A stretch of 64,000 nt of DNA, taken from contig NC_092333.1 of the NCBI RefSeq assembly GCF_046630445.1, positions 712,395,001-712,459,000 on the forward strand, in the 5' to 3' direction. Source of the DNA: Rutidosis leptorrhynchoides (lineage: Eukaryota; Streptophyta; Magnoliopsida; Asterales; Asteraceae). Every line of letters starts with the position of its first letter. The stretch's first letter is position 1. The notes under the pieces were generated by a model that did not search any database, was not told the origin of the DNA, and saw only the letters and a program-made list of their open reading frames with translations. Positions 14,722 to 26,420 of this stretch are shown piece by piece. Both the position numbers and the translations under genes were made by a program.

Positions 14722-14739
14722 TGGCGCCGCTGCCGGGGA
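14722..14739 (+). other. primer-binding site (tRNA-Asp type)
   Basis: TGGCGCCGCTGCCGGGGA follows the 5' LTR. This is the Asp-tRNA-complementary type characteristic of Athila and related gypsy elements. Confidence 0.85.
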
Positions 14740-14840
14740 TCAGTTACGTTTAAAAGATTTTAATAGACTTTAGGTTATTCGATCCTTTTATAGGAATTCA
14801 TTCCTAGAAAAGCTTTTAATGTTATGATAGAAATTAATGA

Positions 14841-15239
14841 ATGAATTTACGTTCCTCCAACACTGAATTAACTTCTCCATATCCTGAACCAGAAAGAGAA
14901 TTTCACGAACGCTTAAGAGCTCAAGAAGTAGAATCTCTCGCTAAGGATTTAGAATCACATTCATTAGATTCTAACTCTGAACCAGATATTCAACAAATCA
15001 TAGAACCAGATATGGCTGTTACAAATCAAACGATGGAAGCATTAATGAAGGCGACAAGAACAGGTCAAGGCCATGCAATCATCCAACCTACGATGACTGA
15101 AGGCTTCGAAATAAAAGGTCAATTCCTTCACATGGTGACTAATACTTATAAACGGATAAAGACTAGGTATACCAACCCAAATTTCCGTTACATCAAATAT
15201 AAATTTAAAATTGATATTTTGAAATCTAAGTACTTATAA
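14841..15239 (+). CDS. gag N-terminal fragment of the Athila-like element
   Basis: The frame reads MNLRSSNTELTSPYPEPERE and ends in the segment IIQPTMTEGFEIKGQFLHMV, which resembles the conserved start of the gag of Athila/Tat-type elements. It begins ~100 bp after the primer-binding site. Downstream the sequence becomes AT-rich, and a ~60-bp block (about 15149 and 15401) is repeated around a low-complexity stretch. The rest of gag is not recognisable. It is treated as a fossil part of a non-autonomous element. Confidence 0.6.
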   Translation: MNLRSSNTELTSPYPEPEREFHERLRAQEVESLAKDLESHSLDSNSEPDIQQIIEPDMAVTNQTMEALMKATRTGQGHAIIQPTMTEGFEIKGQFLHMVTNTYKRIKTRYTNPNFRYIKYKFKIDILKSKYL

Positions 15240-15250
15240 AGTTGAGAAAA

Positions 15251-15281
<31 letters not shown>

Positions 15282-15527
15282 TAATAAAAAATTTTAAATA
15301 AATAAATAAAAATGTTTTTGTTTTTATTTTTATTTTCATAAAATATTAAAAACTTTAACTTTTAAATTATTGAATTTTATAAATTATTTTTTTTAAAATT
15401 TTAAACGGATAAAGACTAGGTATAACAACTGAAATTTCCGTAGCAACAAATATAAATTTATAAATAAAAAAAATTATAAGTTTGATTAATTATAAAGTTG
15501 AAAAAAAGGGGGGGGGTCAGAATACTT

Positions 15528-15612
15528 ACGCGAAACGTGTGACATTCCACACGAAACGCGTACAATGAAATTCCACGTGAAACGCGTAACACCACGCGAA
15601 ACGCGTAAGTTT
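15528..15612. promoter_or_regulatory. internal CG-core dyad cluster ahead of the long ORF
   Basis: Four to five copies of ACGCGAAACGCGT-like boxes recur here, outside the LTR and ~900 bp before the 381-codon ORF. They are followed by a pyrimidine-rich leader-like stretch (15640-15770). Their reuse suggests a second internal promoter for that ORF; this is an inference from position. Confidence 0.35.
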
Positions 15613-16431
15613 TAAAATCAGTCCAGATAATCAGTCGACCTGCACTTCTCCTCCACACTCTTATTTTTGTTTTTGCTCTCTGTGGACGAAGGCTAACCCC
15701 AAAAATCACCAAAATCACACCCAAACACTAAATTAACACCATCAATCTCCTCCATTTCATCTACCTTTCAACATGCCGAGATTGGTAAAGGTCCTAAACC
15801 CATTTTTACCACTTGTTTTTCAAATTTTTCATTATTTAGTGGTTTAGTCTTAATCCGAATTAATGCTTGATATTGTTGAATTTGGCTTGATTAATGCTAT
15901 ATCTATGTTGTTAGTGTGATGTTAAACCCGATTAGCATAAGAATTTGATGATTAATTGATTATTGAAAAATTAGGGGTTTATGTAAATTGGGAAAATTGA
16001 AGAATTGCTATTAAATTGTGTTATTTTGGGTCTTTTTAGATATTTTTAGATGTTTTGATAGTAGTAGAAGCTTTGAATTTAAATTTGATTGATTGTTTTT
16101 TGTGATTTTAATTTTCGTATAAATTGATAATTTTTTTTTGTAATTATCACGAATCAGGTATAGATTGTATTGATGTTTAGAAGCTGGATTATATTCAATG
16201 TAATTGAATTGGATTATATATGCTTAGCTCATTGCGTATTTCCACTTGTGATTCACATTTTGTTTTTGAAACTTGATTTTTGATTAGGATTTTTTGATTT
16301 ATTTTTGTTTGTTTTTATTTGTTGTTAAGATATTGATTCATGTGGTGTTGAAACAAGCTTGTATGTCAAGAATAAATTCTTTGCTAACATTAACATACCC
16401 AATTGGGACGGTTCTCTTGTTTTAAAATGTT

Positions 16432-17577
16432 ATGCAGGGATTATTCAGAATGAGAGCTGTTAACCAACAGCAAGGGGAAGAACAAGTAACACCAGAAATG
16501 GAACAACAACTACAGAATCTACACCCAAACCTGAGATTTCCTGATGATGTACCTAACCGATTACAAAAGGTTAAGGACTTACTTTCTCTGTTCACTAGAA
16601 ACATCTCTCCAGTATACGTTGTGGACTGGGCTCCTTTAGGATCACCAGTCAATTTAGATGTGCAAATAAAGGGAATTTTAAACCAAAGTTTTACAAATGA
16701 ATTTGGAATGACTTTGGTTTTTAATGATTTTGAGAGATTGTTTAGTTTAAATAGCCCTGTATACAGAGAATGGTGTTTAGAATTCTACTCTACCGTTAGA
16801 ATAAGTTTACAACCAGAAAATATCGTTGATATTAATTTTCTACAATTTAGGCTGGGTGGGGTTGATAGAGCAATGTCCCTAAGCGACGTGACTACCGCAT
16901 TAGGGATTTACACCATAGACGAGATGATAGCTCCCGGTTTTAGGGAATATATTTTTACAGGGGCTAGATATACAGGTAACTATAATTCTGGCATAGTTTG
17001 GCAATCTTTCACTAATAGAAATACATATGAGCCAGGCCAGGAATCTTATCTAAGGATCACTGATGTTCGCTTCAGAATAATTCATAAGTTTATAGCGAAC
17101 ACAATAAACCAAAGGTCGTTTAATAATACAGATAAAATTAATTATATTGACCTTTGGTACTTGGATGCGATCAGAGATAGGGATACATTAATTAGTATAC
17201 CCTATGGAGTTGCTTACTTTTTTGCCCATGTTGGTAAGGGTGCTCGAGGGACAAGTGACATGTCGGGAGGTCACTACATCACGTGTCTAGGAAGCTGGTT
17301 CGGCCTCGACCTAAGTGAATCAGAACCTCCAATCCAACCGGTAAATCAAGCTGTTAGAACTTTAGGATTGGATGTGTATACGACGGCGAAGGCCATAACC
17401 GTGAGGAGCGGGGTAATTAGTTTGAGACGACAAGAAGTTGTCGCTCACGCTCCTATGGAGGAGGATGAGGAACTTGCTATGGAAACTAGGAGGAGACGAA
17501 GACAGCCAGATGAGGCTAGTACGTCTAATGTAGGTGATCTGATTTCGATATGCTACAAAATTCATTTAATTCATTGA
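16432..17577 (+). CDS. long non-gag, non-pol ORF of Athila-like element (plant transposon-protein type)
   Basis: This is a 381-codon frame that appears uninterrupted. The core segment (residues ~110-300) contains FLQFRLGGVDRAMSLSDVTTALGIY and later GGHYITCLGSWFGL. I recognise these as signatures of the widespread plant 'putative plant transposon protein' family, which in many genomes is the extra gene at the 3' side of Athila-type gypsy elements. Its biochemical function is unknown. The C-terminus is acidic then arginine-rich (EEDEELAMETRRRRR). A splice-like AG precedes the start, and a leader-like region lies upstream; Athila-type extra genes are known to be expressed by splicing. The frame is not typical of a host gene because it lies between two matching LTRs. 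Confidence 0.65.
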   Translation: MQGLFRMRAVNQQQGEEQVTPEMEQQLQNLHPNLRFPDDVPNRLQKVKDLLSLFTRNISPVYVVDWAPLGSPVNLDVQIKGILNQSFTNEFGMTLVFNDFERLFSLNSPVYREWCLEFYSTVRISLQPENIVDINFLQFRLGGVDRAMSLSDVTTALGIYTIDEMIAPGFREYIFTGARYTGNYNSGIVWQSFTNRNTYEPGQESYLRITDVRFRIIHKFIANTINQRSFNNTDKINYIDLWYLDAIRDRDTLISIPYGVAYFFAHVGKGARGTSDMSGGHYITCLGSWFGLDLSESEPPIQPVNQAVRTLGLDVYTTAKAITVRSGVISLRRQEVVAHAPMEEDEELAMETRRRRRQPDEASTSNVGDLISICYKIHLIH

Positions 17578-17990
17578 GTTTAGATTTAAGGAACTCGTAT
17601 GATAATTGGGGACGGAGATCAGAAGAACAATACACTAGTTTGTCTAGGCAAATAGGGGAAATTAGGCATACCCAACTGGCCCAGGATAATATGTTAGAAA
17701 ACATCCGCTACGATCAGAGGGGCCAGAGAGCACAGTTAGAGTGGGCGCATCATCAGGCTTATTTATATGCAGCTAACCCACAACATTACGCACCCTCAGC
17801 TTTTCCATCATACCCCCAGTGGCAAGAACACGGTGACCCTCTACCTCCACCTTATGATCCCAACACTGCCCTAGCCGCGAGTCAGGAAGCCTATAGGCGT
17901 TTTTACGAGGAACAACGCCTAAACGAACAACGGCAGCAACAGGAGCGAGAACAGGAAGATCAGGGAGGCCCTGCGTGGTCATTTTTCTAG
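17550..17990 (+). CDS. Q/R/E-rich C-terminal reading frame following the long ORF
   Basis: A 146-codon frame overlaps the end of the previous ORF and is rich in Q, E, Y and P. It has a heptad-like stretch (residues ~20-60) and ends GGPAWSFF. A coiled-coil-like, proline- and glutamine-rich tail is usual for proteins of the preceding family, so it probably belongs to the same gene. That relation is inferred from context only. Confidence 0.5.
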   Translation: MLQNSFNSLSLDLRNSYDNWGRRSEEQYTSLSRQIGEIRHTQLAQDNMLENIRYDQRGQRAQLEWAHHQAYLYAANPQHYAPSAFPSYPQWQEHGDPLPPPYDPNTALAASQEAYRRFYEEQRLNEQRQQQEREQEDQGGPAWSFF

Positions 17991-19553
17991 TTTTTCTTTT
18001 TATTTTTAGAATTATTTATTTTATATTTGTTTGTATAAAATGATTTTTATGGTGTGTTAATTTATTCTTATCTTTATTTATCTTTACAAAAACACTAGTG
18101 TGGGGTAAAATTTTTGTACTACTAAAGTACAACCCCATCTCGTTTGTGATTGACATATTTTTTGACAGGTACTTATGATGATGAGATTCGACATAGCGAA
18201 ACACGAAAGTATTATTGTGATAAAACGGATTGGATATGTTCATACGATAAGCATTTTACAATATCCAATTACTTAACAAAGGAAGTTCTATATACTGTAC
18301 ACTTTTTGTCCGCTCAAATTTATATATTTAATCTGATTTTATGTAATGAGGGTATTACATAATCTTAAGTGTGGGGTGGGAGTATATAAATTCTCGAGAA
18401 CTTATAATTTAGTGGTTTTTATGAAAAATTTTTACAATTTTTAAACAAATATAACTAATCAATTTTTAAGGTAATTACGAGCAATTAAAGATTAGGTGTC
18501 AAAAACCGAAATTATTGTCTCCATACATTAAAAATACATAAGTTTATTTGATTAAAACCTATAAAAGAAAACCAAGTATAACAAAATTTATAAACCCCAT
18601 ATGTTTAGAACTATTTATCACATGTTTCTATGAAGTATTACAGATATCATCGCTTTGGAATGTATAAACCTGAATATCTCGTTAAGGAAGTAAAGTCTTC
18701 CAAAATGACACACTTGCTAACTTATGTTAGAAGATGTAGTCCAGAACAGCTGTAGGTTGACGAAAAATCTTGAAAAGTCATCTCTATCATCGGCTGGAAA
18801 TCCACCTCACCTCAGCATCAAACAGGATTTTTGGTGGTCAGACTTATCCTAACCATGAGATGGATCTGTCTCGTACAATGGGGGGCACATTGTAAATTAG
18901 CTTTTAAGACTAATGAATCTAATCCCCAGATGGATGATCTCCGTAAAGATCAACCGCATCTATGTTTGACCGCGGTCAACATACATATGCCATAAACAAA
19001 TTGAGGTGTGCAAACTCATGGTTCACCGATGATATTTTGACACGATATAATTTTACTCTAAAACTTGTGCTATTTTATGAATTATATTGTGTAAAACCAT
19101 TTTTAGGACATTCAGTTTCAAGTTCCATGATACTTCAATTATGGGGGCGGATAGCTTGCTAATCGCCGACTGAGACTTCGGTTTTCAGTTACCCTCAACC
19201 GGAATTTGCGGTTAAAACCGGAAAATGTGTCTAGTGTAAAAACTAGCATGACATTTTTATAAAATCATAAAACGTTTTCACAAGGTCCAATTTTCCCTAA
19301 GGATCCAAATTTTTAAACCTTAATCACGAGTTTCAACTTTGTTTCTGTTGTCAGAATTTCATTTCGTGTGGTGTGCGTGTGATTCAATAAAAATTGCGTA
19401 GTGTTTCCAACTTATTCCATATAGCGTGTGTTTCATTTCGTGTAGCGTGTGTTGTGTGATTTAAATTTCAATAAGGAAAAATATGTAATGTTCCGATTCT
19501 ATTTAGAAGATGTAATTATTTGAGGACAAGCAACGTTCAAGTGTGGGGTATTT
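17991..19553 (+). other. non-coding 3' region of the Athila-like element with GTGTGGGGT motifs
   Basis: No gene was recognised over 1.5 kb. The motif AAGTGTGGGGT occurs near 18367 and again as the purine-rich tract at 19539-19550 immediately before the 3' LTR; a similar AGTGTGGGGTAAAATTT lies near 18099. Polypurine tracts of this form precede the 3' LTR in Athila/Tat elements. The small ORFs at 18150 and 18962 lack recognisable features. Confidence 0.6.
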
Positions 19554-21903
19554 TGACATTGCTTTAAAACATACATATTATTCGACGCAATATCATTTAT
19601 ATTTCATAGGTTTTTACTGTTTACTAAGACATTCAATTGTATAAATCACGAGAAAAACGACAAAAGATAATACGAGCTCGAAGTTTGAAGAAAAGACGAT
19701 AAACGATAAATTTAAACCAAATATATATCGAGATAACGTTTACCCAAACGCAAGTTCAAGATGAGCGAAGAAAAAAAGAGTTCAAATGAAAAGGTCCAAA
19801 TCGATTAACGTCAAGGCGGGATCAAAAGTGAACAAAACATAAAATAAAAACAAAGAAACTGTCGGCTGTTCTTACGCGAATCGTGTGGCCACCTACGCGA
19901 AACGCATAGTATTTTTACCTTACGCGGATCGTGTGGATTCCTACGCGAAATGCGTAATATCTTGTCCAGATTCAGATTCAAATGTGTATGGGACGGTGGC
20001 TTTTGTGTTTAAATATGAATTCTTTATCAGTGGTACAGCAAAAAAGGAAGACTATGCACTCATTTCACCTACTACACAACATCATCAACTTATAATACGG
20101 AGTACACATATACAGTGGGAATGACACATATTTAAGGGAGAAGGCAGAACACATATATTTTGCAAGAAGACTACATCACAAAAAAATCATTAGTTACTGT
20201 CATTTATTTTTAGTACTCCGTATCATTCAATTTTCAGTTTCAAGGTTCAATATTTAGGATAGTTTCAAATATTAAGGGTGTATTGTTCGTGATTAAGGGT
20301 ATTATTGTACGCGCTAAAGGGGTGTTATTATTGTAATTTTCTACCATTGAAGTTAATGAAAGTGAAGAATTTTTAGTAAGTATATTCTGTTAAAAATTAT
20401 TGTTATCAATTTTTATAGTTATTGTTATGTTTGCATATTTATATTTTTATGTTTACCCTAGTATAATGAGTAGCTAATTTCCCTAGTGTTTGCTTAGATG
20501 TAGAGCCCCTAGTGAAATGGATTGTTATCATTTGTAAAAATTAAAATGTAACTTTAGTATTTTTAATATTGAGCCTAATTAAAAGAACCATTATTATATA
20601 TTTAGATATTTAACCCTTGTCTCTTAATTTGTTAGATTAAAATAACGAAAGTTATTTTTATTTATATAAATTAAGCTTCAACATTAAAAGTGATCTAGAC
20701 GAACTTATAACTAATTTACTAACACTAAATTAAAAAGTAAGGTTCGGTGGTTTGGGTAATATCACTAGTCATATAATAGTGAAATTGTAAAAAGGGAAAC
20801 CGTTATGATTTGGGTTTTGGCGAAGGTCAAAACTGGGTTGGGTCTCAATTTAAATACTTAAGGACTAGTAAGTATTTAAATATAATCCAATGAAAATTAG
20901 ATTTAATTTAGTTAGTCAAAACTTATTATTTTTTCGAAAGGAAAATATAAGTTTTATACTAAACATTTTAATATGAGCTTAAACTTAAAACAATCCATGG
21001 ACCTAGAGGTGACACATTTAAGTAAACACACCCTTTTATTTTATAAATCATTATTATTATTATTTACGTTCATTTATTCAGTAAAGTTAAAAGTAAAATT
21101 AAAAAAAATATTACACAGCATTATATTCCAGTTTATTCGTCACTGTTTTGTCACCTGGATTATAACATACGCGGATTGCGTATATCTCTACACGATACGC
21201 ATACATTTCAAACCATACGCGAAACGCGTATTATACTATGCGAAACGCGTAAGTATAATACGGGTACTGTACGAATTAGATTAAAATTTAGGGTTTAATT
21301 ATTTTATTATTATATTTAAATTGTTAGTTTATAATTAGTATTAATTTATATTTGGTAATTATTTTATAACTAGTTAAATATTATAACTCCTATTAATTTA
21401 TATTAATTTAGTTAAAATATGTTATTTAGTTAATTTAAATAAAATTATATTATAATTGCTCAAAACAAAATTCTAAACAATTAGTTTTATTAAAAAGTTA
21501 TCATTTTATTAATTATCATTTAGTAATAAACTTATTAGTATGATTTCAATTAATTCACTTTTAAATTAATAATTATAAATAATGTATTCGTATAAATTAA
21601 TAAGTAGTTCAATTAAATTAGGATTAAGTTATATTTTATTATTATTATGTAGTATTATCATTTCCTAATCCAAAACCCCCTTAAAATAAGTTTAACTTCA
21701 AAGACTATTAAAAACCATTGAACACTGTCTCCCTGTGGAACGAACCGGATTTACCGACAAACTAAACTACGCGGATAGGACTAGTTGCCTATATGTGTGA
21801 AATCAACCTAAAATCATTAAAATACCACATATACAATAAATCAATTCGTGTAACAAAATAACTCAAATCCGTTCATAAATAAAGGTACTGTTTCAGCACA
21901 TCA
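19554..21903 (+). repeat. 3' LTR of the Athila-like element
   Basis: It is collinear and nearly identical to 12366-14715, starting TGACATTGCTTTAAAAC and ending GTTTCAGCACATCA, followed by the ATATA duplication. Several of the few differences fall in the CG dyads (CG to CA or TG), as expected from deamination of methylated cytosine. Confidence 0.85.
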
Positions 21904-21966
21904 ATATATTATATAAAATTATGTCGACAAACAAAAAGTTAAAAAATTGTGAGCTGTCCGAGGGTG

Positions 21967-22044
21967 CCATGCGATCGCATGGCCATGAAGCACAAATCCC
22001 ATGCGATCGCATGGGGTCTGAAATCTGGCCACATCTATAAATTC
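21967..22044 (+). promoter_or_regulatory. paired CCATGCGATCGCATGG boxes and TATA in the solo LTR
   Basis: Two perfect 16-bp palindromes (21967-21982 and about 21999-22014) are followed 20 bp later by CTATAAATTC at 22035, a plausible TATA box. The same order recurs in the LTRs at 47923-48003, 54507-54586 and 58833-58912. Confidence 0.5.
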
Positions 22045-22095
22045 GAACGTTTTTAGATTTCTGATTCATTCTTCATTCCTCCGTATTATTATTTA

Positions 22096-22166
<71 letters not shown>
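22096..22166 (+). repeat. (TTA)n microsatellite downstream of the LTR TATA box
   Basis: About 24 TTA units begin some 50 bp downstream of the TATA candidate. The same tract, as (AAT)n on the plus strand, is in both LTRs of the element at 46091-55532. It is therefore a fixed part of this LTR family and probably transcribed. Confidence 0.85.
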
Positions 22167-22167
<1 letters not shown>

Positions 22168-23860
22168 GATTAATATTATTATTAATCTTATTATTATTAA
22201 TATTATTAATTAGTATTATACATAAAATACTACGACGAGGTTATGAGCGTGTCACTTTCAAAAATGGTTTTCAAGCGGGATAGAGCTAAGGAAATTATGG
22301 GTTATTACCAAGGAGGTTATGGGTAATGTTCGGGGGTATATTTGTGAATCAAACCTAGTGTATATATATATATATATATACTACGTACTTTCCTACAATA
22401 TTGAATCTCAATATTGATACGTAAGCACTCATATTTTATCTTTTATATATTAATTGTGTATCCATGTCTAGTGCTCGGGTATATATATTTATACATGCTT
22501 GTATGCTAAATTTCATCGTTAAACAGTTTATGATGAATCACGAATTAAATACATATATTACTGTAAAAGGTATATGATATGCATGTTTTTGGAAAGCTAG
22601 CGAAAAATCAATGACTTTTCATTTAGATATCGAATAGTTTCGATGAACGGATTAAGAGATATGATCAACTGAATTATGATTGACGTTAATTGAAATTGCT
22701 TTTGAATCTGCAATTAAGATTTAAACAACTTGTTTACGAGATTGATAAAATGGATTTTTGAATATTACCAACCGAGTAAATGACTCCTTATATAAGGTAT
22801 GTCTCGTTTTGTTGAACTATTGTCAAAATTGACTTTTTGAAACGACTTTGGATAACTTTTGTATGTTGATCTCGATCATTAGGATTGTGATACACTATGA
22901 CCTGACCTAGCTTGATAGACATTAATTGACCAACATATGTTCTCTAGGTTGAGATCTACGATTATTTGGTAATCCGAGTTTCAGTCACATTTTGGTGAAC
23001 AATATTATATGCTGCTAAGGTGAGTTTCATTGATCCCTTTTTAATTGCTTTTGCAATATATATTTTTGGGCTGAGAATACATGCACTTTATTTTAAACGC
23101 AATGGATATAAGTACATACTAAATTCTACACTGAGTTTGAACCGAAAATCCCTTAGCTTTTGTAACTGTTAACTGCCAGTTATAAGAACTGGTGGGCGCG
23201 AGTAGTAGTATATGGATCCATAGGGCTTGACATCCCCGTCTGTTCCAGGTATATAAACCCTAGCCTGAACTATAAAACAGACGTATGCTATTTGAGTGTA
23301 TTGTATATGTTGGTTGCATGTTAAACACAGGGGTACTTATTAGATAGACGTTAAAGCTTAGTTACCAGGGTGCTCAATCTTATAGAATAATTTGATAAAC
23401 GTTTCTGGATGAAACAACTGAAATCTTGTGATCCATCTTTATATACAGATTATACGAAACAATAAAACTATGAACTCACCAACCTTTTTGTTGACACTTG
23501 TTAGCATGTTTATTCTCAGGTTTCCTAGAAGTCTTCCGCTGTTTGCTTATATGTTAGACAAGCTATGTGCATGGAGTCGTACATGGAATATTTTTCAAGG
23601 AAACGTTGCATTCACCAAATCATCACCATGTATCTTATTTTGACTGCATTGTCGACAGAAGTACTATTATTTACGGTGATTGTCTATATGTAGAAATCAT
23701 CAGATGTCGAAAACCTTTGATTTAAATATTCATTCATGGTGTGCCTTTTCAAAAGAATGCACTGTTTACAAAACGTATCATATAGAGGTCAAATACCTCG
23801 CAATGAAATCGATGAATGACGTGTTCGTCCATATGGATTTGGAGCGATCGTCACACATAG

Positions 23861-24900
23861 GTATTTCTCATTTCCGGTTATCATTGACAGATAATCATAT
23901 CCATTATGATATATATCAGAGAAACTTAACAAAATTCTCTTTGATTTGGGAGAAAACAAAGCATTGTTTATTAGAAAATTCGTACCATTTGGTAATATGA
24001 ATTTTTGTCTTTTCCGTTCCTTATATCAAGTTTGCAAGATCTGATATAGTATTTATAATTCCTTCATTTGATTTAAATCAATGAAATATTTCTTAGATTT
24101 GATTATAGTGTGTATGTTACCACTATCTGCAATACATAGGTCTTTACCATTTAATTGATGTTGTATTTCATCAGGATTCATACTAAAACTTCAAATAAGA
24201 TAAGCAAATAATGAGTTATATTTCAGCCAGATAATCAAATTATATTACCTGCAAACAAGTTACAATCCGAAGTACATAAAAAAAATAACACCTAATAAAC
24301 ATATATATATATATATATATATATTATGGTCTAAAATCATTTACTTAGGAGTGATACATAACAAGCTAGGCATCTTAGAAAATTCAGGTCATTTAAGTCT
24401 GAAGGTAGCTCAGGGTTTACTTAATTAAGATTTTTTAACAGATTCACTCTCGTTTTCTTTTCTTTTGGGACTTATTTGTAGAGCTAAACAAGATGTTCAT
24501 GTATTCAAGAAATACTAAGCTAATGATCCATGTTACCAGATAATTAATAAGAATCTCTGGGATTCTTATATGAGCGTCTACTAACATCTTCAATTTTATT
24601 TGTTCATAGATCACGATTGTTTCTGAATAATTAACATCATATCTATCTTTGAGTGCTTTCCATAATACATTTGGATCTTTAATAATAGAATATACAGATT
24701 CTAAGACTCGTCAATATGTTTGCTAAGAAAAATACTTGCTATTGCTTTCTCTTGTTCGGAACAATTGTTATTTTCATTCAGGGTTTCATAAATACCGATT
24801 GATTCGAGATGTTTTTCTACATTCATAACTCATGTTAAGTAGTTGTTCTCACTTGATTCTAAAGGAGCAAATTTAAGCCTTTTCAAATTCGACATTTTCT
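23861..24900 (-). pseudogene. copia protease and gag remnant, fossil (right block)
   Basis: The minus strand is collinear with 29804-31400 of the young copia. It includes the stretch with CATATCCATTATGATATATATC near 23895 (protease side) and ends at the gag start (ATGTCGAATTTGAAAAGG, minus strand, about 24897). It is broken in many places. No separate gene is present. Confidence 0.75.
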
Positions 24901-25976
24901 ATTATCAAAAAGATGAACAACATAAATCATAATCATAATCAACTTCTATTCATAGACAAATAATAAAATGAAATTAGAATCATTTTAAATTCATAAGTAG
25001 CAAACAACAGAATAATGGCATGATTACAAATGATAAAACCACAAGAGCAGGATAGAATATAGGTTCATCCGGTGGTACATTAGCAACAATGATGATAGTT
25101 AGTATGATCAATACAATAGGAAAAATCATCCTTGTGTGAATCATCTTTACAAAAAAAAACTTTTTGAGAGTGGTAATCTGAGAAAATGAAGATTGATTTG
25201 TGAAAATGTGAAAATGGAGATGTTTATTTTATATTTGAAAAATATAGTCGTTGTAATGTCGTCAGTTGACGTTAACAACCGTTATGTATATATGACCGTT
25301 GTAACGTCGTTAGTTGACGTTAACGACTGTTATGTACTCGTTGTATTAATAATAATTTTAATAAAAGAATTTTATTAGTACAAATACGATTACTATAAAT
25401 ACATTTAGTATAAATACGAGGATTAAGAGAATAAACATATTATGCATAAATAATAAATTTTAAGAATAAACATTAGTATGCATGAAATAAATAATGATTA
25501 ATTGCATAAGTAATCATAAATGTTAGTTAACATAAATATAAATGTTAGTGAAGTTAATAAGAGTTAGATTACAGAAATATAATTCAGGCGGTATAACCGA
25601 CCATTATAACATAAATATAAATGTTAGTGAAGTTAATAAAAGTTAGATTACATAAATATAATTCAGGCGGTATAACCAACCATATATAACTTAAATAACA
25701 TAAATATAAATGTTAGTGAAGTTAATAAAAATTAGACTACATAAATATAATTCAGGCGGTATAACCGACCATATATAACTTAAATAACATAAGTATAAAT
25801 GTTAATGAAGTTAATAAAAGTTATATTACAGAAATATAATTTTACTTATGATGATAATAATATTTACCTTACTAATAAATAATAGAAGATATCGTTAAAG
25901 AATTTCTTACCTTGATTAGTGACTTGTGCTTGCTTAGATAAACTTTGATTATACGGAGCACTTCGTACTGATAACG
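24901..25976 (-). repeat. copia leader with tandem repeats
   Basis: Between gag and the LTR lie about four copies of an 85-95-bp unit (25550-25850). Each carries AATTCAGGCGGTATAACCGACCA. There is also a two-copy repeat around GTCGTYAGTTGACGTTAACRAC (about 25257-25330). The young copia at 29113 has related repeats in the same place, so this is a feature of the family leader and not random decay. Confidence 0.7.
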
Positions 25977-26250
25977 TGTTATAATTCAGTAGGCTTATAA
26001 CTACCTTTAGTGGTTTGATGTTGTAATTCAGTAGGCTTATAACTACCTTTAGTAGTTTAATTCTTGATTAAGAATACTAATAAAATTATAAGAGGAGCAA
26101 AGAGAGTATATGAGAAGAGTATATATTATCTTAAGTGCATCTTCTGCAAACTACATCTTAATATATTTATAGTACAAAATAAAGCACTGTGTGGTTAGGT
26201 AGGAAATTTGTAGCCACAAAATTTGGCAGACATTATTAACTTTCATAACA
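25977..26250 (-). repeat. 5' LTR of the decayed copia
   Basis: On the minus strand it starts TGTTATGAAAG at 26250 and ends TAAGCCTACTGAATTATAACA at 25977. That end matches the LTR end of the copia at 29113-29376 and has similar length (274 against 264 bp). The terminal ~45 bp is tandemly duplicated (25977-26020 and 26023-26065). The adjacent CGTTATCAG primer-site-like bases are also shared with the young copy. Confidence 0.75.
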
Positions 26251-26351
26251 ATTATTACAATATTTAAGTTATAGCCTTTCTAAAAATACGTTAGATATTT
26301 TAGTTAAAATTAATATTTTTTACTAATATCATATTGAAAGATGGACTAAAA

Positions 26352-26420
<69 letters not shown>

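Larger units (their letters stand above)
12366..21903 (+). mobile_element. Athila-like LTR retroelement without recognisable pol, complete ends
   Basis: Two ~2.35-kb LTRs (12366-14715 and 19554-21903) differ at only roughly one percent of sites by eye. They are flanked by the 5-bp duplication ATATA (12361-12365 and 21904-21908). The primer-binding site is of the Asp-tRNA type used by Athila. The internal 4.8 kb has a gag-like start and a 381-codon reading frame of the plant 'transposon protein' type, often found as the extra 3' gene of Athila. I found no reverse transcriptase or integrase text. It looks like a young, non-autonomous member of an envelope-like lineage. Confidence 0.8.
11608..23855 (+). 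repeat. solo gypsy LTR (TGYGATGACCC family), split by the Athila-like element
   Basis: The two parts, 11608-12365 and 21909-23855, together make about 2.7 kb. They match in order the LTRs of the minus-strand element at 46091-55532, starting TGCGATGACCCGG and ending GCGATCGTCACA. The flanks carry the 5-bp duplication CATAG at 11603-11607 and 23856-23860. No internal region remains, so this is a solo LTR left by recombination. It holds a TTTGCTACAGT cluster (11903-12005), paired CCATGCGATCGCATGG boxes (21967-22015), a TATA candidate (22035) and a (TTA)n tract (22096-22166). Confidence 0.85.
8771..26250 (-). mobile_element. decayed Ty1/copia element (Ivana/Oryco-like), minus strand, split by a solo LTR
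   Basis: Two blocks, 8771-11607 and 23861-26250, are collinear with the plus-strand copia at 29113-34949: reverse transcriptase and integrase on the left, then protease, gag, leader and LTR on the right. The LTR is 25977-26250. The split is a solo gypsy LTR (11608-23855) flanked by CATAG. The left end (RNase H and 3' LTR) is missing from the window because the chromovirus-like element inserted at 8770. The element is clearly old: the pol frame is broken in many places. Family assignment is by text similarity of gag and pol and is tentative at lineage level. Confidence 0.8.
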
